From assembly GCF_014207745.1 (NCBI RefSeq), contig NZ_JACHJB010000002.1, forward strand, positions 1,984,001 to 2,048,000: 64,000 nt of DNA, given 5' to 3'. Each line of letters opens with the position of its first letter. Position 1 is the stretch's first letter. This document shows, piece after piece, positions 16,795 to 24,443 of the stretch. The notes below the pieces were generated by a model. It was not told where the DNA came from. It saw only the letters and a list, made by a program, of their open reading frames with translations, and made no database searches. The position numbers and the translations under genes are program-made. The DNA comes from Nonomuraea muscovyensis (GTDB lineage Bacteria > Actinomycetota > Actinomycetes > Streptosporangiales > Streptosporangiaceae).

Positions 16795-16817
16795 CCTAAC
16801 CGCCTTGACAGGTTAGG
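16795..16817. promoter_or_regulatory. Operator 1 of the CGNR/EamA region
   Basis: CCTAACC (16795-16801) and GGTTAGG (16811-16817) are perfectly symmetric around nine bases. The core TAACC-N9-GGTTA recurs at 16839-16857. A TTGACA sequence lies inside the spacer (16805-16810), so protein binding could occlude a promoter. Confidence 0.65.
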
Positions 16818-16837
16818 CGGGATCACGGAACAGTGAA

Positions 16838-16858
16838 GTAACCGATTTGAGTGGTTAT
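16838..16858. promoter_or_regulatory. Operator 2 of the CGNR/EamA region
   Basis: GTAACC (16838-16843) and GGTTAT (16853-16858) repeat the TAACC-N9-GGTTA pattern of operator 1. The two centres are 42 bases apart, four helical turns, so both sites face the same side of the DNA. The site ends 12 bases before the exporter ATG. Confidence 0.65.
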
Positions 16859-16870
16859 GTGGAGGGTGGC

Positions 16871-17758
16871 ATGGCGGTCCAGGTGGTCCGGCCGGCGGGG
16901 AGCCGGGAGCAGGCGAAGGGGCCGGCGCTGCTGCCGCCCCTGTTCGTGGTGATGTGGAGCAGCGCCTTCGTGGCCGGGGTGATCGGGGTGGGCGCCGCGC
17001 CGCCGCTGTTGCTGACGTTCGCGAGGTTCGCCTTCGCCGGAGTGCTGCTCACCGGCATCGCGCTGGCGGCCCGGTCCTCCTGGCCGCGGGGCCGGCGGCT
17101 CGCGCACGTGGCGGTGGCGGGGGTGCTGGTGCAGGCGGTGCAGTTCGGCGCCTTCTACACGGCGCTCGGCATGCACGTGCCCGCGGCGGTGCTGGCGCTG
17201 GTGCAGGGGCTGAACCCGGTGGTCGTCGCGCTGGTGGCCGGGCGGGCGCTCGGCGAGCGGCTGACCCCGCGGCAGTGGCTCGGCTTCGCCCTGGGCGCGG
17301 CCGGTGTCGGGCTGGCCGTGGCCGACCGGCTGAGCTTCTCCTCGGCCGGAATCGCGCTCGCCGTGGTGGGGCTGCTCGCGCTGAGCCTGGGCACGGTCTA
17401 CCAGAAGCGTTTCGCCGGCGACATGGACGTGCGATCGGGCACGGCCGTGCAGTTCCTGGTCAGCGCGCCGCTCGTGGGCCTGGCCTCGCTGCTGCTGGAG
17501 ACGCCGCGGGTGACCGACGGGGCGGCGTTCGCCGGGGCCGTGGGCTGGCTCGTCCTGGTGAACTCGATCGGGGCGTTCCTGCTGCTCAACACCATGCTGC
17601 GGGACGCGCCGGCGAGCCGGGTGAGCACGCTGTTCTTCCTGACGCCGGCCGTGACGGCCGTCATGGCCTGGCTGCTCGCCGGCCAGTCGCTGCACCCGCT
17701 CGCGGTGGCGGGGCTGGCGGTCGGCGGGGCAGGGGTCCTCCTGGCGACCCGCCGCTGA
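16871..17758 (+). CDS. EamA/DMT family exporter
   Basis: A 295-residue drug/metabolite transporter with ten hydrophobic segments in two EamA halves (LFVVMWSSAFVAGVIG in TM1, AVLALVQGLNPVVVALVAG and TLFFLTPAVTAVMAWLLAGQ at equivalent places of the halves). Exports small metabolites or drugs; substrate unknown. ATG 16871 has GGAGGGTGGC immediately upstream; a TTG at 16847 lies inside operator 2 and is rejected. Probably controlled by the divergent CGNR regulator. Confidence 0.9.
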   Translation: MAVQVVRPAGSREQAKGPALLPPLFVVMWSSAFVAGVIGVGAAPPLLLTFARFAFAGVLLTGIALAARSSWPRGRRLAHVAVAGVLVQAVQFGAFYTALGMHVPAAVLALVQGLNPVVVALVAGRALGERLTPRQWLGFALGAAGVGLAVADRLSFSSAGIALAVVGLLALSLGTVYQKRFAGDMDVRSGTAVQFLVSAPLVGLASLLLETPRVTDGAAFAGAVGWLVLVNSIGAFLLLNTMLRDAPASRVSTLFFLTPAVTAVMAWLLAGQSLHPLAVAGLAVGGAGVLLATRR

Positions 17759-17780
17759 CAGCCGGAACGGCCGCGCGCCG

Positions 17781-18959
17781 TCAGGCCCGCCCGGGGCCGG
17801 ACGAGGGGCCGAACGAAGGGCCGGCCGGGGGACCGGACGAGAAGGAGGGGCCCGACGACGAGCCGGGCGGCGGGCCGGGATCGGCGCCCAGGTCGGCCGT
17901 CCACGGCACCCCGGCCCGGGTCTCCGGGGTCTCCACGCGGAAGCGCGGCAGCGCGTCGGGGAAGTTCGTCCTGATGAAGGTGACCAGGTGCTCGCGGACG
18001 TCGCACTTGAGGTCCCAGGCGGACGGCGAGTCGGCGGCGCTCATCAGGGCCCGCAGCTCGATCAGCCCGTTCGGCAGCACGTCGGTCACCTGGAGGGTCC
18101 AGTCCTTCTGGTCCCACAGCGGGTTGGACTGGATGAAGGTGTAGAGCTCGTCGCGCAGCTTGTCGACCGGCACCGACCAGTCGACCCGCAGGAGCACCAC
18201 GGCGATGACCCGGCTGCCGTGCCGGGTCCAGTTCTCGAACGGGTTCTGGGTGAAGTAGGAGACGGGCAGGACGAGGCGGCGCTCGTCCCACAGGCGCACC
18301 ACCACGTAGGTCAGCGTCAGCTCCTCGATCCTGCCCCACTCGTTGTCCACCACGACCACGTCGTCCAGCCGCAGCGCGTCGCTGAAGGCGAGCTGGAGGC
18401 CCGCCAGGGCGTTGCCGATCGTCGGCTGGGCGGCGATGCCGACGATCGCGCCCGCGATGCCGGCGGAGGCGAGCAGACCCGCGCCCAGCGCCCGCACCTG
18501 GGGGAAGGAGAAGAGCATCGCGCCCACCGCGATCACGATGATGACCGCGGCGGCGATCCGGCGGACCAGCCCGATCTGGGTCATGATGCGCCGGGCCCGC
18601 CGGTTGCGCTCCCCCTCGACCTTCACCAGCCGGTCGAGCACCACGTCCGTCAGCGCGTAGGTGGCCTGGACGATCAGCCAGGTCACCGCGCCGATGGTGA
18701 CCAGCCCCAGCGCCCGCTCCACCGTCTGGGCGAGGGCCAGCTCCCCCGGGCTCTGGCCGAACATCCCGGGCCCGAACACCAGGTTGAAGGCCACCACGGC
18801 CGCCACCGTGAACCCGGCCCAGGTGCAGTGCTCGACCAGGTGCCGGGCGAGCGCCCACTTGCGACCGGCCCTGGACAGCAGCCGTCGGAAGATCTCCACG
18901 CAGAGAACGGCCCCGGCCACCGCGATGGCGAGGACGAGCCAGCCGGCTGGCGTCTGCAC
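17781..18959 (-). CDS. Small-conductance mechanosensitive channel (MscS family)
   Basis: A channel of about 392 residues with four or five membrane segments and the MscS pore region GAGLLASAGIAGAIVGIAAQPTIGN, followed by the beta domain (LDDVVVVDNEWGRIEEL, LPVSYFTQNPFENW) and a Pro/Gly/Ser-rich tail of about 35 residues. It opens under membrane tension to release solutes. GTG 18959 has TTGGGGGC at good spacing; an upstream TTG (18986) is possible. It follows nrdB closely on the same strand and is probably in its operon. Confidence 0.88.
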   Translation of the reverse strand: MQTPAGWLVLAIAVAGAVLCVEIFRRLLSRAGRKWALARHLVEHCTWAGFTVAAVVAFNLVFGPGMFGQSPGELALAQTVERALGLVTIGAVTWLIVQATYALTDVVLDRLVKVEGERNRRARRIMTQIGLVRRIAAAVIIVIAVGAMLFSFPQVRALGAGLLASAGIAGAIVGIAAQPTIGNALAGLQLAFSDALRLDDVVVVDNEWGRIEELTLTYVVVRLWDERRLVLPVSYFTQNPFENWTRHGSRVIAVVLLRVDWSVPVDKLRDELYTFIQSNPLWDQKDWTLQVTDVLPNGLIELRALMSAADSPSAWDLKCDVREHLVTFIRTNFPDALPRFRVETPETRAGVPWTADLGADPGPPPGSSSGPSFSSGPPAGPSFGPSSGPGRA

Positions 18960-18992
18960 GAGTAATGCCCCCAAATGTCCTATCAAATAAGC

Positions 18993-19988
18993 CTAGAACG
19001 TCTCATCGAACGTCACATTGCCCTCAACAGCCACCTGATAAGCCGACACCCGCCGCTCGAAGAAGTTCGCGAGCTCCTGCACGTCCTGCAACTCCATGAA
19101 CGCGAACGGGTTGGCCGTGCCGTACCTCGCCGGCAGGCCGAGCCTGGCCAGCCGCTGGTCGGCCACGTACTCAAGGTACTCGCGCATCTGCTCGGCGCTC
19201 ATCCCGGGCATGCCGTCGCCGCACAGGTCGCGGGCGAAGGCCAGCTCGGCCGCCACGGCCTCCTCCAGCATCGCGGTGACCTGCGCGCCCAGCTTGTCGT
19301 CGAACAGTTCCGGCTCCTCGGCCCGCACGGTGTCCACCACGCTGAAGGCGAACTCCATGTGCATGGACTCGTCACGGAAGACCCAGTTCGTCCCCGTGGC
19401 GAGGCCGCTGAGCAGCCCGCGCGAGCGGAACCAGTAGACGTAGGCGAAGGCCCCGTAGAAGAACAGCCCCTCGATGCAGGCGGCGAAGCAGATGAGGTTC
19501 AGCAGGAACTGCCGCCGCTGGTCGGCCGTCTCCAGTTGCCGCAGCCCGTTGATCGAGTCGATCCACCGGAAGCAGAACTCGGCCTTGTCGCGGATCGACG
19601 GGATGTGCTCGATCGCGGCGAACGCCTTGACACGTTCGTCCGGGTCGGGCAGGTACGTGTCGAGCAGCGTCAGGTAGAACTGCACGTGCACGGCCTCCTC
19701 GAAGAGCTGCCTGCTGAGGTACAGGCGCGCCTCGGGGGCGTTGACGTGCTGGTAGAGGTTGAGCACCAGGTTGTTGGCGACGATCGAGTCGCCGGTGGCG
19801 AAGAAGGCGACCAGCCGGTTGATCAGGTGGCGTTCCTGCGCGGTCATCCTGGCCAGGTCGGCGAGGTCGGTGTGCAGGTCCACCTCCTCGACGGTCCAGG
19901 TGTTGCGGATGGCCGCCCGGTAGCGCTCGTAGAAGTCCGGGTAGCGCATGGGCCGCAGGGTCAGGTCCATTCCAGGGTCGAGCAGCAT
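18993..19988 (-). CDS. nrdB: Ribonucleoside-diphosphate reductase beta subunit, class Ia
   Basis: A 331-residue di-iron protein that stores the tyrosyl radical for NrdA. Metal ligands visible: D67 (ATGDS), E98 and H101 in EEAVHVQFY, then E and H in RDESMHMEF; the radical tyrosine is Y105, in the E-x2-H-x3-Y pattern. It ends VTFDETF, the type of tail that docks on NrdA. It lies 33 bases after nrdA. The third gene of the Streptomyces nrdABS operon (nrdS) is absent; mscS follows instead. Confidence 0.95.
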   Translation of the reverse strand: MLLDPGMDLTLRPMRYPDFYERYRAAIRNTWTVEEVDLHTDLADLARMTAQERHLINRLVAFFATGDSIVANNLVLNLYQHVNAPEARLYLSRQLFEEAVHVQFYLTLLDTYLPDPDERVKAFAAIEHIPSIRDKAEFCFRWIDSINGLRQLETADQRRQFLLNLICFAACIEGLFFYGAFAYVYWFRSRGLLSGLATGTNWVFRDESMHMEFAFSVVDTVRAEEPELFDDKLGAQVTAMLEEAVAAELAFARDLCGDGMPGMSAEQMREYLEYVADQRLARLGLPARYGTANPFAFMELQDVQELANFFERRVSAYQVAVEGNVTFDETF

Positions 19989-20021
19989 GTCTGGGGATGT
20001 CTCCGTACGTGGTGGGGCGGA

Positions 20022-22199
20022 TTACTGGCAGGCTTCGCAGACTTCCGGGTTCTCCAGCGAGCAGGCGACGGCCTCCGCGGCCGAAGGGGCGGGCGCCGCC
20101 GTCACGGTGGTCTGGGCGATCCGGGTGGCGGGGCGGGAGCGCAGGTAGTACGTGGTCTTCAGGCCGCGCTTCCAGGCGTAGGCGTACATCGAGGAGAGCT
20201 TGCCGATGGTGGGGCTGGCCATGAAGAGGTTGAGCGACTGCGACTGGTCGATGTACGGCTGGCGGGCCGCGGCCAGGTCGATCAGCGCCTTCTGCGGCAG
20301 TTCCCACGCGGTGCGGTAGAGCGTCTTGAGGTCGGCCGGGATGCCGGGGACGTCCTGGACCGAGCCGTCGGCCCGCTTGATCGCGTCGCGCATGGTCTGC
20401 GTCCACAGCCCGCGCGCCTGCAGGTCGGCCACCAGGTAGCGGTTGACCTGAAGGAACTCGCCGGACAGGGTCTCGCGCTTGAAGACGTTGGACACCTGCG
20501 GCTCGATGCACTCGTAGCAGCCGGCGATGGAGGCGATGGTGGCCGTCGGCGCGATGGCGATCATGAGGGAGTTGCGCAGCCCGGTGGCGGCGACCTTGGC
20601 ACGCAGCGCCTCCCAGCGCGGCGAGCCGGCCGCCCCGGCGTAGTGGTCGGGGTGCAGCATCCCGAGGGCGGCGCGGGTGTCGCCGTACGACGGGTGCCGG
20701 CCGCGCTCGGCGGCCAGGTCGGCGGAGGTGTCGTAGGCGGCCAGCGCGATCTCCTCGGCGATCCGCGTGGACAGCTCCCGCGCCTCGGGCGAGTCGAACG
20801 GCAGGCGCAGCGCGAAGAACACGTCGGCCAGCCCCATCACGCCGAGCCCGATCGGCCGCCAGCGCCGGTTGGCCGCCTCGGCCTCGGGTGTCGGGTAGAA
20901 GCCCAGGTCGATGGTCCGGTCGAGGAAGCGCACGGCGGTCCGCACGGTGGCGCGCAGCCGGTCCCAGTCGAGGTCCGCGCCGTCGCGCAGGTGGGCGGCC
21001 AGGTTGACCGAGCCGAGGTTGCACACCGCGGTCTCGGCGTCGCTGGTGACCTCCAGGATCTCGGTGCACAGGTTGGACAGGTGGATGACGTTCTCCGGGC
21101 GGGCCGTCTGGTTGGAGGTCCGGTTGGCCGCGTCCTTGAACGTCATCCAGCCGTTGCCGGTCTGCGCGAGCGTGCGCATCATCCGGCCGTACAGGGTGCG
21201 GGCCGGGATCTGGCGGACGAAGCGGCCCTGCGCCTCGTAGGCGCGGTAGGCGCGGTCGAAGGCGTCGCCGTACAGGTCGGTGAGGTCGGGGACGTCCTTG
21301 GGGTCGAACAGCGACCACGTCCCGTCGGCCTCGACCCGCCGCATGAACTCGTCCGGCACCCAGTTGGCCAGGTTCAGGTTGTGCGTGCGGCGGGCGTCCT
21401 CGCCCGTGTTGTCGCGCAGCTCCAGGAACTCCTCGATGTCGGCGTGCCAGGTCTCCAGGTAGACGCAGGCCGCTCCCTTGCGACGGCCGCCCTGGTTCAC
21501 CGCGGCGACCGAGGAGTCGAGGGTGCGCAGCCACGGGACGATGCCGTTGGAGTGCCCGTTGGTGCCGCGGATGAGCGAGCCGCGCGAGCGGACCCGGGTC
21601 CAGGAGATGCCGATGCCTCCGGCGTACTTCGACAGCCGGGCCACCTGGCCGTACCTGTCGTAGATGGCCTCCAGCTCGTCGCGCGGCGAGTCGAGCAGAA
21701 AGCACGACGAGAGCTGCGGGCGGCGCGCGCCGGAGTTGAACAGCGTCGGCGAGCTGGGCAGGTAGGCCAGCGCGGACATCAGCCCGTACAGCTCGGCGGC
21801 CTCGGCCACCGAGGACGACAGTCCGCAGGCCACCCGCAGGAAGAAGTGCTGCGGGCGCTCCAGCACCGCCCGCGTCTGCGGGTGGCGCAGCAGGTAGCGG
21901 TCGTAGACGGTGCGCAGGCCGAAGTACTCGAACCGGTCGTCGGCCTCGTCGTGGACGAGCGCGTCCAGCTCGGCGGCGTGGGCCGCGACGAACGCCGCGA
22001 GGGAGTCCTGGACCAGCCCGGCCGCGTGGGTGGCCGCGACCGACTCGGAGAAGGTCCGCACGCCGTGCCCGGCCGCCTCGTCGGCGATCTCCTCGGCCAG
22101 CAGCCGGGCGGCGACCCGGGAGTTGGCCGGATCGGCGATCACCCGGGCGGCGGCCTCCTCGATGGCCAGCCGCCGGTCAACCTCAACGATCTGCGTCAC
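20022..22199 (-). CDS. nrdA: Ribonucleoside-diphosphate reductase alpha subunit, class Ia
   Basis: A 725-residue catalytic subunit reducing ribonucleoside diphosphates. It has an N-terminal region AIEEAAARVIAD, SSCFLLDSPRDELE with the active-site cysteine, GGIGISWTRVR, the NLCTEILEV motif with the further cysteine and glutamate, ATIASIAGCYECIEP, and the thioredoxin-reactive C-terminal C-x-x-C (EVCEACQ). GTG 22199 follows GAGGAGA; the frame continues upstream through the riboswitch but is non-coding there. Expression is expected to fall when coenzyme B12 is present. Confidence 0.95.
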   Translation of the reverse strand: MTQIVEVDRRLAIEEAAARVIADPANSRVAARLLAEEIADEAAGHGVRTFSESVAATHAAGLVQDSLAAFVAAHAAELDALVHDEADDRFEYFGLRTVYDRYLLRHPQTRAVLERPQHFFLRVACGLSSSVAEAAELYGLMSALAYLPSSPTLFNSGARRPQLSSCFLLDSPRDELEAIYDRYGQVARLSKYAGGIGISWTRVRSRGSLIRGTNGHSNGIVPWLRTLDSSVAAVNQGGRRKGAACVYLETWHADIEEFLELRDNTGEDARRTHNLNLANWVPDEFMRRVEADGTWSLFDPKDVPDLTDLYGDAFDRAYRAYEAQGRFVRQIPARTLYGRMMRTLAQTGNGWMTFKDAANRTSNQTARPENVIHLSNLCTEILEVTSDAETAVCNLGSVNLAAHLRDGADLDWDRLRATVRTAVRFLDRTIDLGFYPTPEAEAANRRWRPIGLGVMGLADVFFALRLPFDSPEARELSTRIAEEIALAAYDTSADLAAERGRHPSYGDTRAALGMLHPDHYAGAAGSPRWEALRAKVAATGLRNSLMIAIAPTATIASIAGCYECIEPQVSNVFKRETLSGEFLQVNRYLVADLQARGLWTQTMRDAIKRADGSVQDVPGIPADLKTLYRTAWELPQKALIDLAAARQPYIDQSQSLNLFMASPTIGKLSSMYAYAWKRGLKTTYYLRSRPATRIAQTTVTAAPAPSAAEAVACSLENPEVCEACQ

Positions 22200-22244
22200 G
22201 TGCTCTCCTCGCGAGCTCTGCCCCGTGAGGGCGCGCGAGAGCAC
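22200..22244 (-). promoter_or_regulatory. Ribosome-binding-site sequestering hairpin of nrdA
   Basis: On the minus strand GTGCTCTCGCG (22244-22234) pairs with the sequence holding the nrdA Shine-Dalgarno (22213-22200), an 11-bp stem with three bulged bases (AGG). The hairpin ends at the base before the GTG codon. It would hide the ribosome-binding site and is a plausible expression platform for the riboswitch. Confidence 0.55.
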
Positions 22245-22365
22245 GGCGGCGCGGGGCGTGCCCGGCCGCGTCGGCCCCCGGGCCCTCCCTCGAGGCCCTG
22301 GACAGGTCAGCCGGGCGTGCCGGGCCGGCCCGCGTGGTCGTGCGCGCTCCGGCCGGGACCCCGGC

Positions 22366-22550
22366 GTCACTGGCAGGTCTTCGGGCTCGCGGGCGCGCCT
22401 GACCATGACGGTCAGGCCGGTCCTACTGGCCGTCGCTTCCCGGATCTCTCCAGTGCTCGTGACGGCGGTCGTTCCCGCTCACCGCTGCGGGGCAGCCCCG
22501 GAATCGCACCGGGTTCCCTTTCACTCCGCCCCGAGGGGCGAACCAGCGAC
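22366..22550 (-). promoter_or_regulatory. Cobalamin (AdoCbl) riboswitch upstream of nrdA
   Basis: The minus strand contains the B12-box GAGCCCGAAGACCTGCCAGT (22386-22367) and upstream conserved parts GGGAACCCGGTGCGATTCCGG and GCTGCCCCGCAGCGGTGAGC. Closing stem P1 pairs 22543-22550 with 22366-22373 (eight pairs, one G-U). Its order and motifs match the cobalamin riboswitch family. In Streptomyces the class Ia nrdABS operon is known to be repressed by coenzyme B12 through such an element, when a B12-dependent class II enzyme can take over. Confidence 0.93.
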
Positions 22551-22594
22551 GAGCAGGATCCTACATCTAGTGGCCACGGCCGCAACTCGCCCCA

Positions 22595-23527
22595 TCATGT
22601 TGTGCCGGGCGTGTCGACCAGTCCGAGGTCGCGGAGCACGGCGCGGGTGCGCGCGGTCTCCGAGGCGAGCCACTGCTCGAAGTCGCCGCCGCTGAGCGGG
22701 ATCGGCTGCCAGCCCCCGGCGCGGCAGGCCTTGTGCCACGGCGCGGAGCCGGCGACCCGCTCGCACATCTCGACGGCCGTGGCGCGCAGGTCCTCGGCCA
22801 TGTCCTGCGGGCCGACCGCCGCGCACCAGTCGGCGAAGTCGATGCGCACGCCCGACTCCAGGAGGCTGGGCACGTCGAGCCCGTCGACGCGGCGGGCGCT
22901 GGAGACGGCCAGCGCCCTGACCCGTCCCTTGCGCAGGTCGGCCCGCCAGGCGCGCAGGGGACCGGCGGCGGCCACCGCCCGGCCGCCTCGCAGGGCGTCG
23001 GTGGCCTCCGCCGTGGTCGGGTGGCCGGTGTAGGCGATCCGGCGGGCGTCGGCGCCGAGCCCCCGCGCGACCAGCCCGAACAGCAGGTGGTCGGGCTCGC
23101 CCTGCGGCCCCCCGGCGAGCGGCGTCTCCTCGGGCCTGGCGAGCAACTGGGCGCCGAAGTCCTCGAAGTCCCTGAACGGCGAAGCAGCCGGCACGACCAC
23201 GACCTCGATCTCCCCGGCCAGCCTCGCCAGCGGCGTCGCGGTCTCGAGCAGCCTGGGCCCGGCGTCGATCTCGGCGGCGGCCAGGGCCGGCAGTCCGGTG
23301 ACGGTGATCGTGGTGGCCTGCCGGTGGCCGGCCAGCATGAACCCCGACTGCCACGCGGCCCGGGTGAGCGCCCGCGTCACCCCCGCCCACCGCTCGGCGC
23401 CCGGCGCGATGGCGAACGGCAGCCGCACCGCTCCCGCGGTGGTGCCCTTGTCGGCGCCGCACGCGGCCGCCGCCATGCCGAGCCCCGCCATGCCGAGTCC
23501 CAGCGCGAAGAACTGCCGTCGCCGCAT
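22595..23527 (-). CDS. TctC/Bug-type substrate-binding lipoprotein
   Basis: A 310-residue solute-binding protein of tripartite tricarboxylate transporters. The N-terminus has a twin-arginine stretch (MRRRQFFALGLG) and a lipobox AAAACG with Cys23, so it is likely exported and lipidated. Inside, VVVPAASPFRDFEDFGAQLLARPEE and PDHLLFGLVARGLG fit the Bug fold. No tctA/tctB membrane genes are adjacent, so it is an orphan binding protein. GGGGGAGG precedes the ATG. It ends 44 bases before the riboswitch. Confidence 0.82.
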   Translation of the reverse strand: MRRRQFFALGLGMAGLGMAAAACGADKGTTAGAVRLPFAIAPGAERWAGVTRALTRAAWQSGFMLAGHRQATTITVTGLPALAAAEIDAGPRLLETATPLARLAGEIEVVVVPAASPFRDFEDFGAQLLARPEETPLAGGPQGEPDHLLFGLVARGLGADARRIAYTGHPTTAEATDALRGGRAVAAAGPLRAWRADLRKGRVRALAVSSARRVDGLDVPSLLESGVRIDFADWCAAVGPQDMAEDLRATAVEMCERVAGSAPWHKACRAGGWQPIPLSGGDFEQWLASETARTRAVLRDLGLVDTPGTT

Positions 23528-23591
23528 GCGTGCCTCCCCCGGGCGCGCGGGTACCTCCCACTACCTGAGGTTATTGACACATCACCGTCGG

Positions 23592-24371
23592 TTACACCTG
23601 TGGATCGGGTGCCTTCCATCCGACTCCGGCCATCAGGTACGAGGCCGTGGACGGTTCGGCGGCCAGCCGGGGCCGGTCGGGCCGCCAGTCGGCGGCGTGC
23701 ACCAGGCCGGGCTCGACCAGCGTGAAGTCACCGAAGAACGCCCTGATCCGGGCGGGCGTCCGGGCGGCGCCGCGGCGGGCGGCCGGCTTCGCCCGCCCCG
23801 GAGAGGGGCCCGGAGTGGTGGAGTGCGTGAGCACCAGATGACTGCCGGGCGCCAGTGCCTCCCGCAGCGCGGCCACGGCGGCGTGCGGGCCGCCCGCGTC
23901 GTCCGTGCCGGCGTCGGGGATGAAGTGCAGGATCGAGATCAGCAGCACGCCGACCGGCCGGTCCAGGTCGAGGAAGGCCGCGGCGCGCTCCAGCACCCCG
24001 GCGGCGTCGAGCAGATCCGCCCGGACGAAAGCGGCCCTGCTCTCGTCGCGGAGCAGGGCCGTGGCGTGCGCGGCGACCACGGGATCGCGGTCCACGTAGA
24101 CCACCCGGGCACCGGGGACGATCTGGTGAACGCTGCCCTGGGTCGGCAGCCCGCTGCCGAGGTCGAGGAACTGGCGCACGCCCGAACCCGCCAGGTGGCG
24201 CACCGCCCGCTGCTGGAAGCCCCGGTTGACCCGTGCCAGCGGCACGGTGTGCGGGACCAGCTCGGCGAGCCGGTCGGTGGCCTCGCGATCGACGGCGTAG
24301 TTCGTCACACCGCCGAGCATGTAGTCGTACATGCGTGCGAGGTTGGGCGTGCGCGGATCGAACTCGACCAC
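23592..24371 (-). CDS. SAM-dependent methyltransferase, DUF574 family
   Basis: A 259-residue protein of the large actinobacterial 'S-adenosyl methyltransferase' family: PNLARMYDYMLGGVTNYAVDREA opening, FLDLGSGLPTQGSVHQI as glycine-rich SAM loop, VYVDRDPVVAAHA with the acidic ribose contact, and DLDRPVGVLLISILHFIPD. The substrate is unknown. GTG 24371 follows a TAAGAT -10-like box by six bases, suggesting a leaderless mRNA. Confidence 0.9.
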   Translation of the reverse strand: MVEFDPRTPNLARMYDYMLGGVTNYAVDREATDRLAELVPHTVPLARVNRGFQQRAVRHLAGSGVRQFLDLGSGLPTQGSVHQIVPGARVVYVDRDPVVAAHATALLRDESRAAFVRADLLDAAGVLERAAAFLDLDRPVGVLLISILHFIPDAGTDDAGGPHAAVAALREALAPGSHLVLTHSTTPGPSPGRAKPAARRGAARTPARIRAFFGDFTLVEPGLVHAADWRPDRPRLAAEPSTASYLMAGVGWKAPDPQV

Positions 24372-24443
24372 AAACGGATCTTAGGTCGAGATTGCGCTAA
24401 TTACACGAGCTCTGTGCGATTGTGGCCATAGTGCAGCCTGGAC

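Noticed and set aside
18993..18995. nrdS as the third gene of the nrd operon
   Set aside because: The gene after nrdB has an MscS pore motif and no AraC-type HTH.
18975..23033. A very long open frame (1352 codons) on the plus strand
   Set aside because: It is the antisense of mscS, nrdB, nrdA, the riboswitch and the TctC gene; the peptide is biased (Gly/Arg/Val/His) and crosses an RNA element. High GC produces such frames.
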